From NCBI GenBank assembly GCA_035450685.1, contig DAOTNF010000011.1, positions 8,017 through 72,016 of the forward strand: a stretch of DNA of 64,000 nt. Direction: 5' to 3'. Positions 27,869 to 36,300 of the stretch are shown piece after piece. Every line of letters starts with the position of its first letter. Positions within the stretch are counted from its first letter, which is position 1. This stretch comes from Syntrophosphaera sp035450685. GTDB lineage: Bacteria > Cloacimonadota > Cloacimonadia > Cloacimonadales > Cloacimonadaceae. A program made the translations under genes and the position numbers. The notes below the pieces were generated by a model. That model worked only from the letters and a program-made list of their open reading frames with translations. It did not search any database and was not told where the DNA came from.

Positions 27869-28698
27869 TGCATCTATTGCCTTTGTTGTTGGGTGGACTT
27901 GCCGTCCTGAATCCATTCATTGGTCTTATCCTGATCATGTTTTACAGCTCTTATGGTATCAGACAGAGTGGATTCTCCCCCATTAGAGTGCTGTTGCTGT
28001 TTCTGATCTTCCCTCTCACCTCTTTATTTGTCATGCGTGAGATACCGGGAGTCCAGTTGATGGCTTCAGACGCCATTTGGGCAGTTGGCTTGGTCACAGT
28101 TCTCTTTCTTCATTCTTTGAGAACTGGGAAAAGTCTGACTACTGCATTTACTCTGGCCGCCATGTTGATCGTCTTTTACGGATTCGCCAGATGTATTGTG
28201 TTTGGCAACTACCTCACCCATGCAAACGAACAGGCTATCTCAGATGTCACCAACAGATTCCCTTCCATTTACCAGCGTCAGGATATGCGGTTTTATGTTG
28301 CCGTGATGCGATATCTTTGGCCAGCAAGCTGGACTATCCCGCAATTGTTCTCCCTGTTTGCAGGTTACATACTGTTTCATAACCTAAACGGGATTCGCTT
28401 CAAATGGCGCAAGATATCCTTCCCGAAATACCTGAATTTCATAATCCTGGCCATCTTGCCATTGTATATGGTAACAGAGTTGCATCAGGTGTTTGTAAAT
28501 ACTTTACTGACACTGCTGGTTTTGCCTGCTATACAAGGATTCAGCCTGATGGTTGATTGGCTTGCCAAACTTGTTTCCAGCAGGCTGATCCTGGCTTTGC
28601 TGATGCTGCTCCTTATCCCAAACTACATTTTGATTTCGCTGCTGGGTTTCACAGATATCTGGCTCGATTTCAGGAAACTAAATACTACTAAGGAATGA
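27868..28698 (+). CDS. polytopic membrane protein, YybS/DUF2232-like by position
   Basis: The 276-residue product has about seven or eight hydrophobic helices and few charged residues between them. The GTG start overlaps the rpsR stop. In many bacteria the slot between rpsR and rplI is occupied by a DUF2232 (YybS) membrane protein, and the hydrophobic pattern fits. The assignment rests on position and topology, not on a motif. Confidence 0.7.
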   Translation: MHLLPLLLGGLAVLNPFIGLILIMFYSSYGIRQSGFSPIRVLLLFLIFPLTSLFVMREIPGVQLMASDAIWAVGLVTVLFLHSLRTGKSLTTAFTLAAMLIVFYGFARCIVFGNYLTHANEQAISDVTNRFPSIYQRQDMRFYVAVMRYLWPASWTIPQLFSLFAGYILFHNLNGIRFKWRKISFPKYLNFIILAILPLYMVTELHQVFVNTLLTLLVLPAIQGFSLMVDWLAKLVSSRLILALLMLLLIPNYILISLLGFTDIWLDFRKLNTTKE

Positions 28699-28702
28699 CA
28701 TT

Positions 28703-29257
28703 ATGAAAGTTATCTTACTCGATCACATAGAAAAACTGGGTAGAAAAGGTGAGATTGTCTCCGTTAAGCGTGGTTTCGCCAGGAACTACCTGATTCCCAG
28801 AGGCTACGCACTATATGCCACCCCCGCAAATATGAAACAGGTGGGCGATATCCAGGCAAAAGCTGCTGCTGAAGAAGAAAAACTAATCGCGGAACTGAAA
28901 AAGCTTGACGCCAAGATCAGGACTCTTAGCTTGGTCTTTGTCCGTAAAGTGGACGAACATGACAATATGTTCGGATCAGTTTCCGAAACCGACATCGTCA
29001 GCCGACTCCTTGAAGAAGGTGTGGAAGTTCATAAATCTGCAGTGATTATGGAAAAGAACATCAAGACTCTGGGAGATCACGCAGTACAGATTCGGCTTCA
29101 CAGAGACATAGTGTCCGAGATCAAACTGGTTGTTGAAAAGGAAGATAAAGATCAGGTTGACAAAATCGAAGTTACCACTGAGACTGAGGAAACATCCCCA
29201 GAGCAGGTGGAAACCGAAGTTCTAACTAACGAAGTACCAGAAGACGACGAACTATAA
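28703..29257 (+). CDS. rplI: 50S ribosomal protein L9
   Basis: The 184-residue product has the L9 N-terminal domain (MKVILLDHIEKLGRKGEIVSVKRGFARNYLIPRGYA), a long connecting helix rich in Glu/Lys/Ala and the C-terminal domain (to about 150). An extra acidic tail of about 35 residues rich in Glu and Thr is longer than in E. coli L9 (149 residues). Confidence 0.95.
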   Translation: MKVILLDHIEKLGRKGEIVSVKRGFARNYLIPRGYALYATPANMKQVGDIQAKAAAEEEKLIAELKKLDAKIRTLSLVFVRKVDEHDNMFGSVSETDIVSRLLEEGVEVHKSAVIMEKNIKTLGDHAVQIRLHRDIVSEIKLVVEKEDKDQVDKIEVTTETEETSPEQVETEVLTNEVPEDDEL

Positions 29258-29271
29258 TACGGGAGATACCC

Positions 29272-30201
29272 ATGAAAGATATTTGGTTCCACATTCCCAG
29301 GATCCTGGGGTTGGTGATTATGCTGGTGGCATTATCACTACTGGGTCTGGGAAATCCCAAGATGATACCTGTCTTTGCAGTGTTTTTTGCTGTTCTGTTT
29401 GCGGTGATCTATCTGCTTAATCGCAAAGGAAGGAAAAAGGACAGCGAAGCAGTATCCGGATCAGTGTTTTCTTCCCTGCTCAGATATCTGGGTGTGCTGG
29501 TATTTCTGGCAGCCTTGACCTTAATGGGTTTGGGAAATCCAAGCAACCTGCCGTTTTTCGCGCTGTTTTTCCTGATTGTGTTTGCTGTAGTGTTTCTCTT
29601 GGTTAGAAACGCCAGGCTCAAGGAGAGAAGCGACAATAGCGGTTCCACCGCGATGGTGGTGTTCCAGGTTTTGGGATTGATCCTGTTCATCGCCGCTCTG
29701 TCATTGTTGGGATTGCTGCACGGCGTGGTCGGTTATCTGATCTGGCTGCTCGTTATAACTGCCATATTCGCCCTGATCTTCGTGTTTGTGAGAAAACAGC
29801 AAAACCACAGCGGAACAATGGAAGCCAGCCCTCTATTGAAGAAGGTCTTTGGCGTTGTCCTGGCCATACTGTCAGTTATACTGCCATATTTGATCATCAA
29901 AAACGGGCAGATAATGGACTCAGCGACAGCAAGTCCAGCGACTCAATCAATCATTGCCATACTGGCTATCCTGGTTTTTATTGTTCTGGCTTTGCTGGCC
30001 TATACCATGATCCGCAAAGCTAACGAACAACACTCAAAAAAGTTGTTGGGTTATATTCTGTTGATCCTTGCCGCTGTTTTGCCTGGGATTATGGTAATGC
30101 TTACAGACCCAACCAAAACAGGGTTTGCGCAAGCTTACTTTGCCGCTTTGATGGCTATGGTCTTATCGGTCATAGCGATCGAGCGGTTTAAAACTAATTA
30201 G
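29272..30201 (+). CDS. membrane protein with triplicated two-helix unit
   Basis: Function unknown; 309 residues, almost entirely membrane helices. A unit of about 55 residues (R-x-L-G-hydrophobic, A-L-S/T-L-x-G-L-G-N-P, then a second helix ending in basic residues) appears at about 7-55 and 63-115 and, more divergent, at 122-177. Two or three further pairs of helices follow (about 190-305). The repeats show internal duplication. It begins 14 bp after rplI and may share its transcript. Confidence 0.72.
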   Translation: MKDIWFHIPRILGLVIMLVALSLLGLGNPKMIPVFAVFFAVLFAVIYLLNRKGRKKDSEAVSGSVFSSLLRYLGVLVFLAALTLMGLGNPSNLPFFALFFLIVFAVVFLLVRNARLKERSDNSGSTAMVVFQVLGLILFIAALSLLGLLHGVVGYLIWLLVITAIFALIFVFVRKQQNHSGTMEASPLLKKVFGVVLAILSVILPYLIIKNGQIMDSATASPATQSIIAILAILVFIVLALLAYTMIRKANEQHSKKLLGYILLILAAVLPGIMVMLTDPTKTGFAQAYFAALMAMVLSVIAIERFKTN

Positions 30202-30227
30202 GATTCCCAGTAAAAGTTAGATTATGA

Positions 30228-30296
30228 CAGAGCCTTGTTTACTAAGGCGCAGTTGGTCTGTTTAGACTTCTGTTGTGCCGGATAAACAAGGTTCTG
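30228..30296. other. long imperfect hairpin in intergenic region
   Basis: The arms CAGAGCCTTGTTTA (30228-30241) and TAAACAAGGTTCTG (30283-30296) pair over 14 positions with one G-U. Inside the loop GGCGCA (30246-30251) can pair with TGTGCC (30274-30279). No T-tract follows, so it is not a standard terminator. It could be a processed or regulatory RNA element or a mobile-element remnant. Confidence 0.55.
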
Positions 30297-30382
30297 TTCA
30301 TTATCTTGTGAAGAAATGCAGTAGCGTGTCAGTTTGAACTGCGTGCCAGTGATTTTGTAGCCTCAATGCTTACACAGCCCCC

Positions 30383-30670
30383 ATGTCTTTTACACCGATA
30401 AACAATCTGCAACAATCCGTCATCAGGCGGATAGCAGGTGAGCAGTATCTTTCCTTTGTATTATTGTACCAGAATTGGAGCAATATAGTTGGCGACCTGC
30501 TGGCTGCCAGGTCCCACCCCTTCCGGTACCAGGATGCGGTTCTCTATATCTCGGTGCAAAACAACACCTGGCTGCAGGAGTTGTTTTTGCAGAAGAAGAA
30601 GATTCTGCAGCAGTGCCGTTCAATTGTCAAAACTGAGATTCGGGAGATAATCTTTCAGATTAGGAGTTAG
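30383..30670 (+). CDS. DciA-like protein (DUF721)
   Basis: The 95-residue product shows the compact DUF721/DciA pattern: W-x-x-I-V-G-x-x-x-A-x-x-S-x-P near 30-45, then short strands with LYISVQNNTWLQEL and a C-terminal helix. DciA is the ancestral loader of the replicative helicase DnaB in bacteria without DnaC or DnaI. The start has little ribosome-binding signal. It lies 3 bp before rpe. Confidence 0.75.
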   Translation: MSFTPINNLQQSVIRRIAGEQYLSFVLLYQNWSNIVGDLLAARSHPFRYQDAVLYISVQNNTWLQELFLQKKKILQQCRSIVKTEIREIIFQIRS

Positions 30671-30673
30671 TCT

Positions 30674-31318
30674 ATGTCCAATATTTTAATTGCACCTTCA
30701 GTCCTTTCCGCCGATTTTGGCTTTCTCGCTCAGGAACTCGACAAATTACTAACCGCAGATATAATCCATTTGGACGTCATGGATGGGCATTATGTGCCAA
30801 ACCTGTCATTCGGCTATCCCCTGATCAAAAGAATAAGGCAACTTACAAGCAAGCCATTGGATGTGCATCTGATGGTTACCAATCCCTCGGAATACATAGA
30901 CAGGCTGGCGGATATCGGTGTGCAATGGATCAGCTTTCACCAGGAATGTGACTATCACAGCCACCGTTTGCTGCACAGGATCAGGGATCTTGGTATCAAG
31001 GCTGGCCTGGCATTGAATCCCGCCACACCCTTGAACACCCTGGACAGTATTCTGCCTGATCTGGATTATGTGCTGCTGATGAGCGTAAATCCTGGGTTTT
31101 CCGCCCAAAAGTTCATCCCCGGAGTGCTGAAGAAAGTCCGGGACCTGCGCGCCATGATAGATGCGGCAGGTCTTGACACATTGATCGAAGTTGATGGCGG
31201 GGTAAACTCGGAAAACGCACCCTCTTTGATAAGTGCTGGCACCGATATCCTTGTTTCCGCCTCCTATATTTTTAATTCAGAAGACTATACCAAAGCCATC
31301 GAAAACTTACGTGGTTAA
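30674..31318 (+). CDS. rpe: ribulose-phosphate 3-epimerase
   Basis: TIM-barrel enzyme of the pentose phosphate pathway that interconverts ribulose 5-phosphate and xylulose 5-phosphate. The product is 214 residues. Motifs are IAPSVLSADF, HLDVMDGHYVPNLSFG (metal and catalytic residues), DVHLMVTNP, MSVNPGFSAQKF and EVDGGVNSEN, all intact. It has an AGGAG site and follows the DciA-like gene by 3 bp. Confidence 0.96.
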   Translation: MSNILIAPSVLSADFGFLAQELDKLLTADIIHLDVMDGHYVPNLSFGYPLIKRIRQLTSKPLDVHLMVTNPSEYIDRLADIGVQWISFHQECDYHSHRLLHRIRDLGIKAGLALNPATPLNTLDSILPDLDYVLLMSVNPGFSAQKFIPGVLKKVRDLRAMIDAAGLDTLIEVDGGVNSENAPSLISAGTDILVSASYIFNSEDYTKAIENLRG

Positions 31319-31987
31319 ACACAACGGCTTGCGGAACGATACGCTTGAAGCATATTCATGAAGCATCGTCTGTTTTCAGTTTACCATCACTGCTCCAAAA
31401 CTGTGGATTTTATTTAACGCTTGAGCATGGGATGCGCTATCAACCAGCCCGCCATCAATGCTGGCTCTCTTACAAACCGGGTTGGTGAAATGTTTCAACA
31501 ACAGATTGCGCACACAATAACGATAATTATCAGACTGCCCTTATACGCTGATCAATAGGAAAGATATATGCCAAGCTGGATAAACAGGCTCTTTTTGACA
31601 GAGATAAACATCTCAATCCACCCTCTGAGTTGGAAAGAGAGTAAGACCGCCCTCATTCGCAAGCGGAGGTTAAGCCTGTGTCTTCCTGGGGTCATCCTTA
31701 ACCCGGTGAGGGATGACCTAAGGATGATGGCTTCAAAGCCTGTAGCAGCAAAGGAGGGCGGTATGAAGCAAAAACGAGATAATAAACGTTTTACGCTTAT
31801 TGATGTAAATAAAGTGATGCGTTTTTGGGAACAAATCAATGATCTACTAATGACAACCAATCCGCTTAGTTGGCAAGAGAGCTATAATGTTTACTTGACA
31901 TAAATGTCGCATCATGCCAGAATGTCTTTATTCATCAATATATGAGTTAACACAAATAACGAGTTCAAACAAAGTAGTATAGAGCTT
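31319..31987. other. 669-bp gene-free region with one dispersed repeat
   Basis: It contains repeat copy C in reverse orientation (31683-31767). Two similar segments containing CAATCC and AAGAGAG (31614-31641 and 31858-31881) lie on either side of it, possibly a decayed duplication. A frame open across the region has no ribosome-binding site and is repeat-derived. No tRNA or structured RNA was recognised upstream of ffh. Confidence 0.5.
31683..31767 (-). repeat. dispersed repeat core, copy C
   Basis: On the plus strand it runs from TTCCTGGGGTCATCCTTAAC to AAAGGAGGGCGGTATGAA. Hairpin arms TCATCCTTA and TAAGGATGA are perfect. In this orientation a ribosome-binding-like AAAGGAGGG precedes an ATG that opens a 46-codon frame. 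Confidence 0.8.
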
Positions 31988-33319
31988 ATGTTTAACAGCT
32001 TATCTGAAAAACTGGACAAAGTCTTCCGTAACATCAGGGGACGCGGTTATCTAACCGAACAGAACATCAAGGATGCTCTGCGTGAGATCCGCATGGCCCT
32101 CCTGGAAGCAGACGTAAACTTCAAGATCGTAAAAAACTTCATCTCCGAAGTAGAAAAGCGCGCCCTTGGAGTGGAAGTTATGAAGTCCCTCACCCCCGGC
32201 CAGCAAGTTGTCAAGGTAGTGTATGAGCAACTGGTGGCCTTGATGGATACGGAGGGATTTGAGTTTAAGGTTTACAACAACAAGCTAACCAAGGTTATGA
32301 TGGTTGGGCTGCAGGGATCCGGCAAGACCACCGCTTGCGCTAAGCTGGCACTGCATTACCGCAAAAAAGGCTTCAGCACTATGATGGTCGCCTGCGACGT
32401 TTACCGTCCCGCCGCTGTTGACCAGCTCCAGATTCTGGGAAAACAGATCGATATTCCTGTAATTGCTGAGGACACGAAAGATGTAATCAAGATCGCTGAT
32501 TCAGCCCTGCGAGCCGCGCAAAAAGACTATCGAAATCTGCTCATCTTCGATACTGCGGGACGGCTGCATATCGATGAAATGATGATGGACGAGGTTGCCC
32601 GGCTGAAAGCATTTATAAAGCCCGACTACATCTTCTTTGTTGCCGATGCCATGACTGGCCAGGACGCCGTCACTGTCGCCCGCGAGTTCTATGATAAGCT
32701 GGCTTTCGATGCGGTTATTCTCACCAAAATGGATGGCGATGCCCGCGGTGGAGCAGCCCTCTCCATCAAAGCTGTCACCGATAAACCGGTGGCCTTCGTG
32801 GGAGTGGGAGAAAAAGTCAGTGACCTGGAACCTTTCTATCCAGACCGTATGGCATCCAGAATCCTGGGAATGGGCGATGTTCTGAGCCTGATCGAAAAGG
32901 CTGAGGAAGCCAGTGATGAAGCCGAGGCGGAAAAGCTCGCCAAGAAGATGTTGAAAAACCAGTTTACCCTAAACGACTTTCTCAAGCAACTGCAGAGCAT
33001 CAAGAAAATGGGTTCGCTGGAGTCTATAATCCGGATGATACCGGGCCTTGGACGCAAGCTTCCGGCAGACATGAAGATCGACGACAACGCCCTGAAGCAT
33101 GTGGAAGCCATCATTCAATCGATGACCGATAAAGAACGTGAAAAACCCGATATACTGAATGGCAGCCGACGCTTGCGTATTGCCAAAGGATGCGGCAGGA
33201 CAGTTACAGAGGTCAACCGCCTGCTGCGCCAGTTTGACGACATGAAAAAGATGATGAAGAAGTTTTCCACCCCCCAGGGGATGAAAGATTTGGAAAGACT
33301 CATGAATAAAACTCAATGA
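31988..33319 (+). CDS. ffh: signal recognition particle protein Ffh
   Basis: GTPase that delivers ribosomes making membrane or secreted proteins to FtsY. At 443 residues the order is complete: N-terminal helical domain, G1 loop GLQGSGKTT (about 108-116), DTAGRLHIDE (G3), TKMDGDARGG (G4 region) and a C-terminal M domain with the SRP-RNA-binding helix-loop (SRRLRIAKGCGRTVTEVNRLL) and a Met-rich tail. The SRP RNA gene was not seen. Confidence 0.96.
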   Translation: MFNSLSEKLDKVFRNIRGRGYLTEQNIKDALREIRMALLEADVNFKIVKNFISEVEKRALGVEVMKSLTPGQQVVKVVYEQLVALMDTEGFEFKVYNNKLTKVMMVGLQGSGKTTACAKLALHYRKKGFSTMMVACDVYRPAAVDQLQILGKQIDIPVIAEDTKDVIKIADSALRAAQKDYRNLLIFDTAGRLHIDEMMMDEVARLKAFIKPDYIFFVADAMTGQDAVTVAREFYDKLAFDAVILTKMDGDARGGAALSIKAVTDKPVAFVGVGEKVSDLEPFYPDRMASRILGMGDVLSLIEKAEEASDEAEAEKLAKKMLKNQFTLNDFLKQLQSIKKMGSLESIIRMIPGLGRKLPADMKIDDNALKHVEAIIQSMTDKEREKPDILNGSRRLRIAKGCGRTVTEVNRLLRQFDDMKKMMKKFSTPQGMKDLERLMNKTQ

Positions 33320-33335
33320 TCAGGAGGATCACTTA

Positions 33336-36300
33336 ATGAAACGACTTGTTGTGTTTCTTGCTCTGCTGACACTGCTGGTTTGTACCGCAGCGGCGGAGAC
33401 CGTAACACTGGGTAGCGGAGTCAATTCCGTTACCGTAATGTCATCTTCCGCCACCGAAACGGTTCTTCAATACCGCATCGGTAGTTTCGAAAAGATACCT
33501 GTGAACATTGACGGTAGCGAATGGTACCACATACTAATGCCCAAGGAAGGCATCAGTCAGGAAAAAGGGTATCCCCAGCTTCCGGTGTTCAACCGCAGTA
33601 TTATCATCGATAACAACGCCTTGATGGCTTTGGATATTTATGATCTTGAATATCAGGATATCGAACTGCCAGTGGCTCCTTCCAAGGGTGTCATCACCAG
33701 GAACATCGATCCTGCCACGATACCTTATGTATTTGACGAAGTTTACAGCAGAAATGCATTCTATCCCGCCACTCCGGCCGAACTCTCCGATCCTTATATA
33801 ATGAGGGACTTTCGCGGCATCGTGGTTAAGACAACTCCCTTTGCCTACAACCCCGCAACGCGCACTCTGCGTGTTTATACTGCTTACAAGATACGGGTTC
33901 ACGCCGCAGGAGTTGACACGCTCAACACCCTGGACCGCAGCAGAACCTCGATCTCCCGCGACTTTGTCTCATTATATGAGAACCGCTTTATAAACTGGAA
34001 CAGCTTCCGTTATACCCCTGTTGACGACAGTTTTGGCAAGCTACTGGTTATCTGCCACACCAACTACATGAGCGCTATCCAGCCTTATGTAAATTGGAAG
34101 ATCCAAAAAGGCGTCCCCACGGAGCTGGTGGAGTGGTCTACCATAGGATCCACAGCTACGCAATTGCAGACCTACATCCAGAACCGCTATAACGCGGACA
34201 ACAACCTCACCTACGTGCAGTTGGTTGGTGACGCGCCCCAAATTCCGACTCTGACCCACAATAACGGCGGCTCTGACCCGTCCTTCTCCCTGGTTGCCGG
34301 TTCGGATAACTACCCCGATATTTTCATCGGCCGCTTCTCCGCTGAAACAGCAGCCCAGGTCACAGCCCAGATCAACAAGGCCATCGCCTATGAAAGAGAC
34401 GTGACCACCTCCGACACCTGGCTGAGCCGTGCCTTGGGTATCGCCTCCGATGAAGGCGGCAGCGGCGGCGACAACGGCGAATCAGACATAGCGCACATGA
34501 ACAATATCCGCACTGACCTGCTCAACTACGGCTACACATCAGTTGATCAGATCTACGACCCAGGCGCCTCTGCTTCCACCGTGACCACCAATGTCAATGC
34601 CGGCCGTGGTTTCATGAACTATGTCGGCCATGGGTCAAACACAAGCTGGGTTACCACCGGATTTAACAACACCAATGCCTCAGCGCTCACCAACGGCACA
34701 AAAACGCCCTTCATCATGGACGTTGCTTGCGTGAATGGCAATTTCGTCTCCATCACCTGCTTTGCCGAAGCCTGGCTACGCAATGCCAATGGCGGTGCCG
34801 TGGCTATGTATGCCTCTTCTATCAACCAATCCTGGAGCTCGCCGATGCGCGCCCAGGATGAGGTGACAGACCTGCTGGTCGCCGAAGCCAAAACAACTGT
34901 CGGCGGCCTCTATTACAACGGCTCTTGCGAGATGATGGACGCCTATGGCTCCGACGGCGTGAATATGTTCAAAACCTGGCACATCTTTGGTGACGCCAGC
35001 CTCTCTTCACGCACCAAGACCCCCATCGCCATGAACGTGACCCACCCCTCCAGCATCACATCTGGAACCACTTCCGTAAACGTGTCCACCGGAGTCAACA
35101 ACACCCTGGTGGCGATCACTTACAACAACGTGATCTACGGCCGCGCTTTCACCAACAGCTCCGGTAACGCCACCATCACGCTTAGCAACCCACCCACTGG
35201 CACGCTGAACTACACCATCACGGCCACCGCGCACAACCGCGTAACTTATGTGGGCACCATCGCTCAGACTGTGTCCGCCGGACCCTGGATGGAAGTGACC
35301 GCCGCGAACTATGACGACGCCAACAACGACATTCCGGAATACAACGAAAGCGGCTACTTTGATGTCACCTTCAAGAACTCCGGAACCAGCGCCGCCAGCG
35401 GCGTAACAGCCATTCTAAGCTGCTCCACCAGCGGTATCACCATCACTGACAACAGTCACACCATCAGCAGCCTGGCAGCAGGTGCTTCAGTTCAGGCAAA
35501 CGACGCCTACGCGATCACGATCGCCAACAACGTCCCCGATGGCACCGTGGCTAACTTCACCATCACCATGACAATGAGCGGCTACGATCCCTGGACTTAC
35601 AACTTCAGCAAGACCATCAACGCTCCTGCTCTGGCCTTTGGCAATATGACGATCAGTGATCCCACCGGCGATAACGATGGCCTGCTCGATCCGGGGGAGA
35701 CCGCCACAATCTCCATCGTACTGAATAACTCCGGGGGAGCTGCCTCCCTGGCTGGCTCCGGAACCCTGACCTGCTCCACCAGTGGCATCACCGTGGTGAA
35801 CGGCAGTGCCAGCTTCACTGCTATTTCCGCAGGTGGCTATGCCACCTTGAACTTCACTGTGACAGCCGCCTCCTCAATGGCGGAGGGCACTTTGGCAGCC
35901 TTCGTCTTCAACGCTGTCGCGGGACAGTACAGCGCCAACACCACCGTGAACGTGGAGGTGGGCGCCCCGATGGAAGTGATCATCGGCAACGGTACCTCCA
36001 CCCAGAGCTACCCCATTGACCGCTACTACAACTATTCCAGCCATGAAGCCATCTACCTGACTTCAGAGATCGGAACTGCCGGTACCATCAAGTCAATCGG
36101 TTTTTACAAAGCCAGCGGAGCTGATGTGAATCCCATTGAGTCTGTGACCGTCTATATGAAAAACACCAGTTCCAACACCCTGGCGGATGGAACCTATTCC
36201 ACCACAGGCTACACCCAGGTTTACAGCGGCACCTGGCCCAACACCGCCACCAGCGGCTGGATGGAGGTTAATCTGGACAACCAGTTCGCCTATGACGGCA

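Noticed and set aside
31568..31903. 111-codon plus-strand frame before ffh
   Set aside because: Its middle is repeat copy C, and no proper ribosome-binding site precedes its start. The internal ATG at 31764 is discussed as part of the repeat instead.
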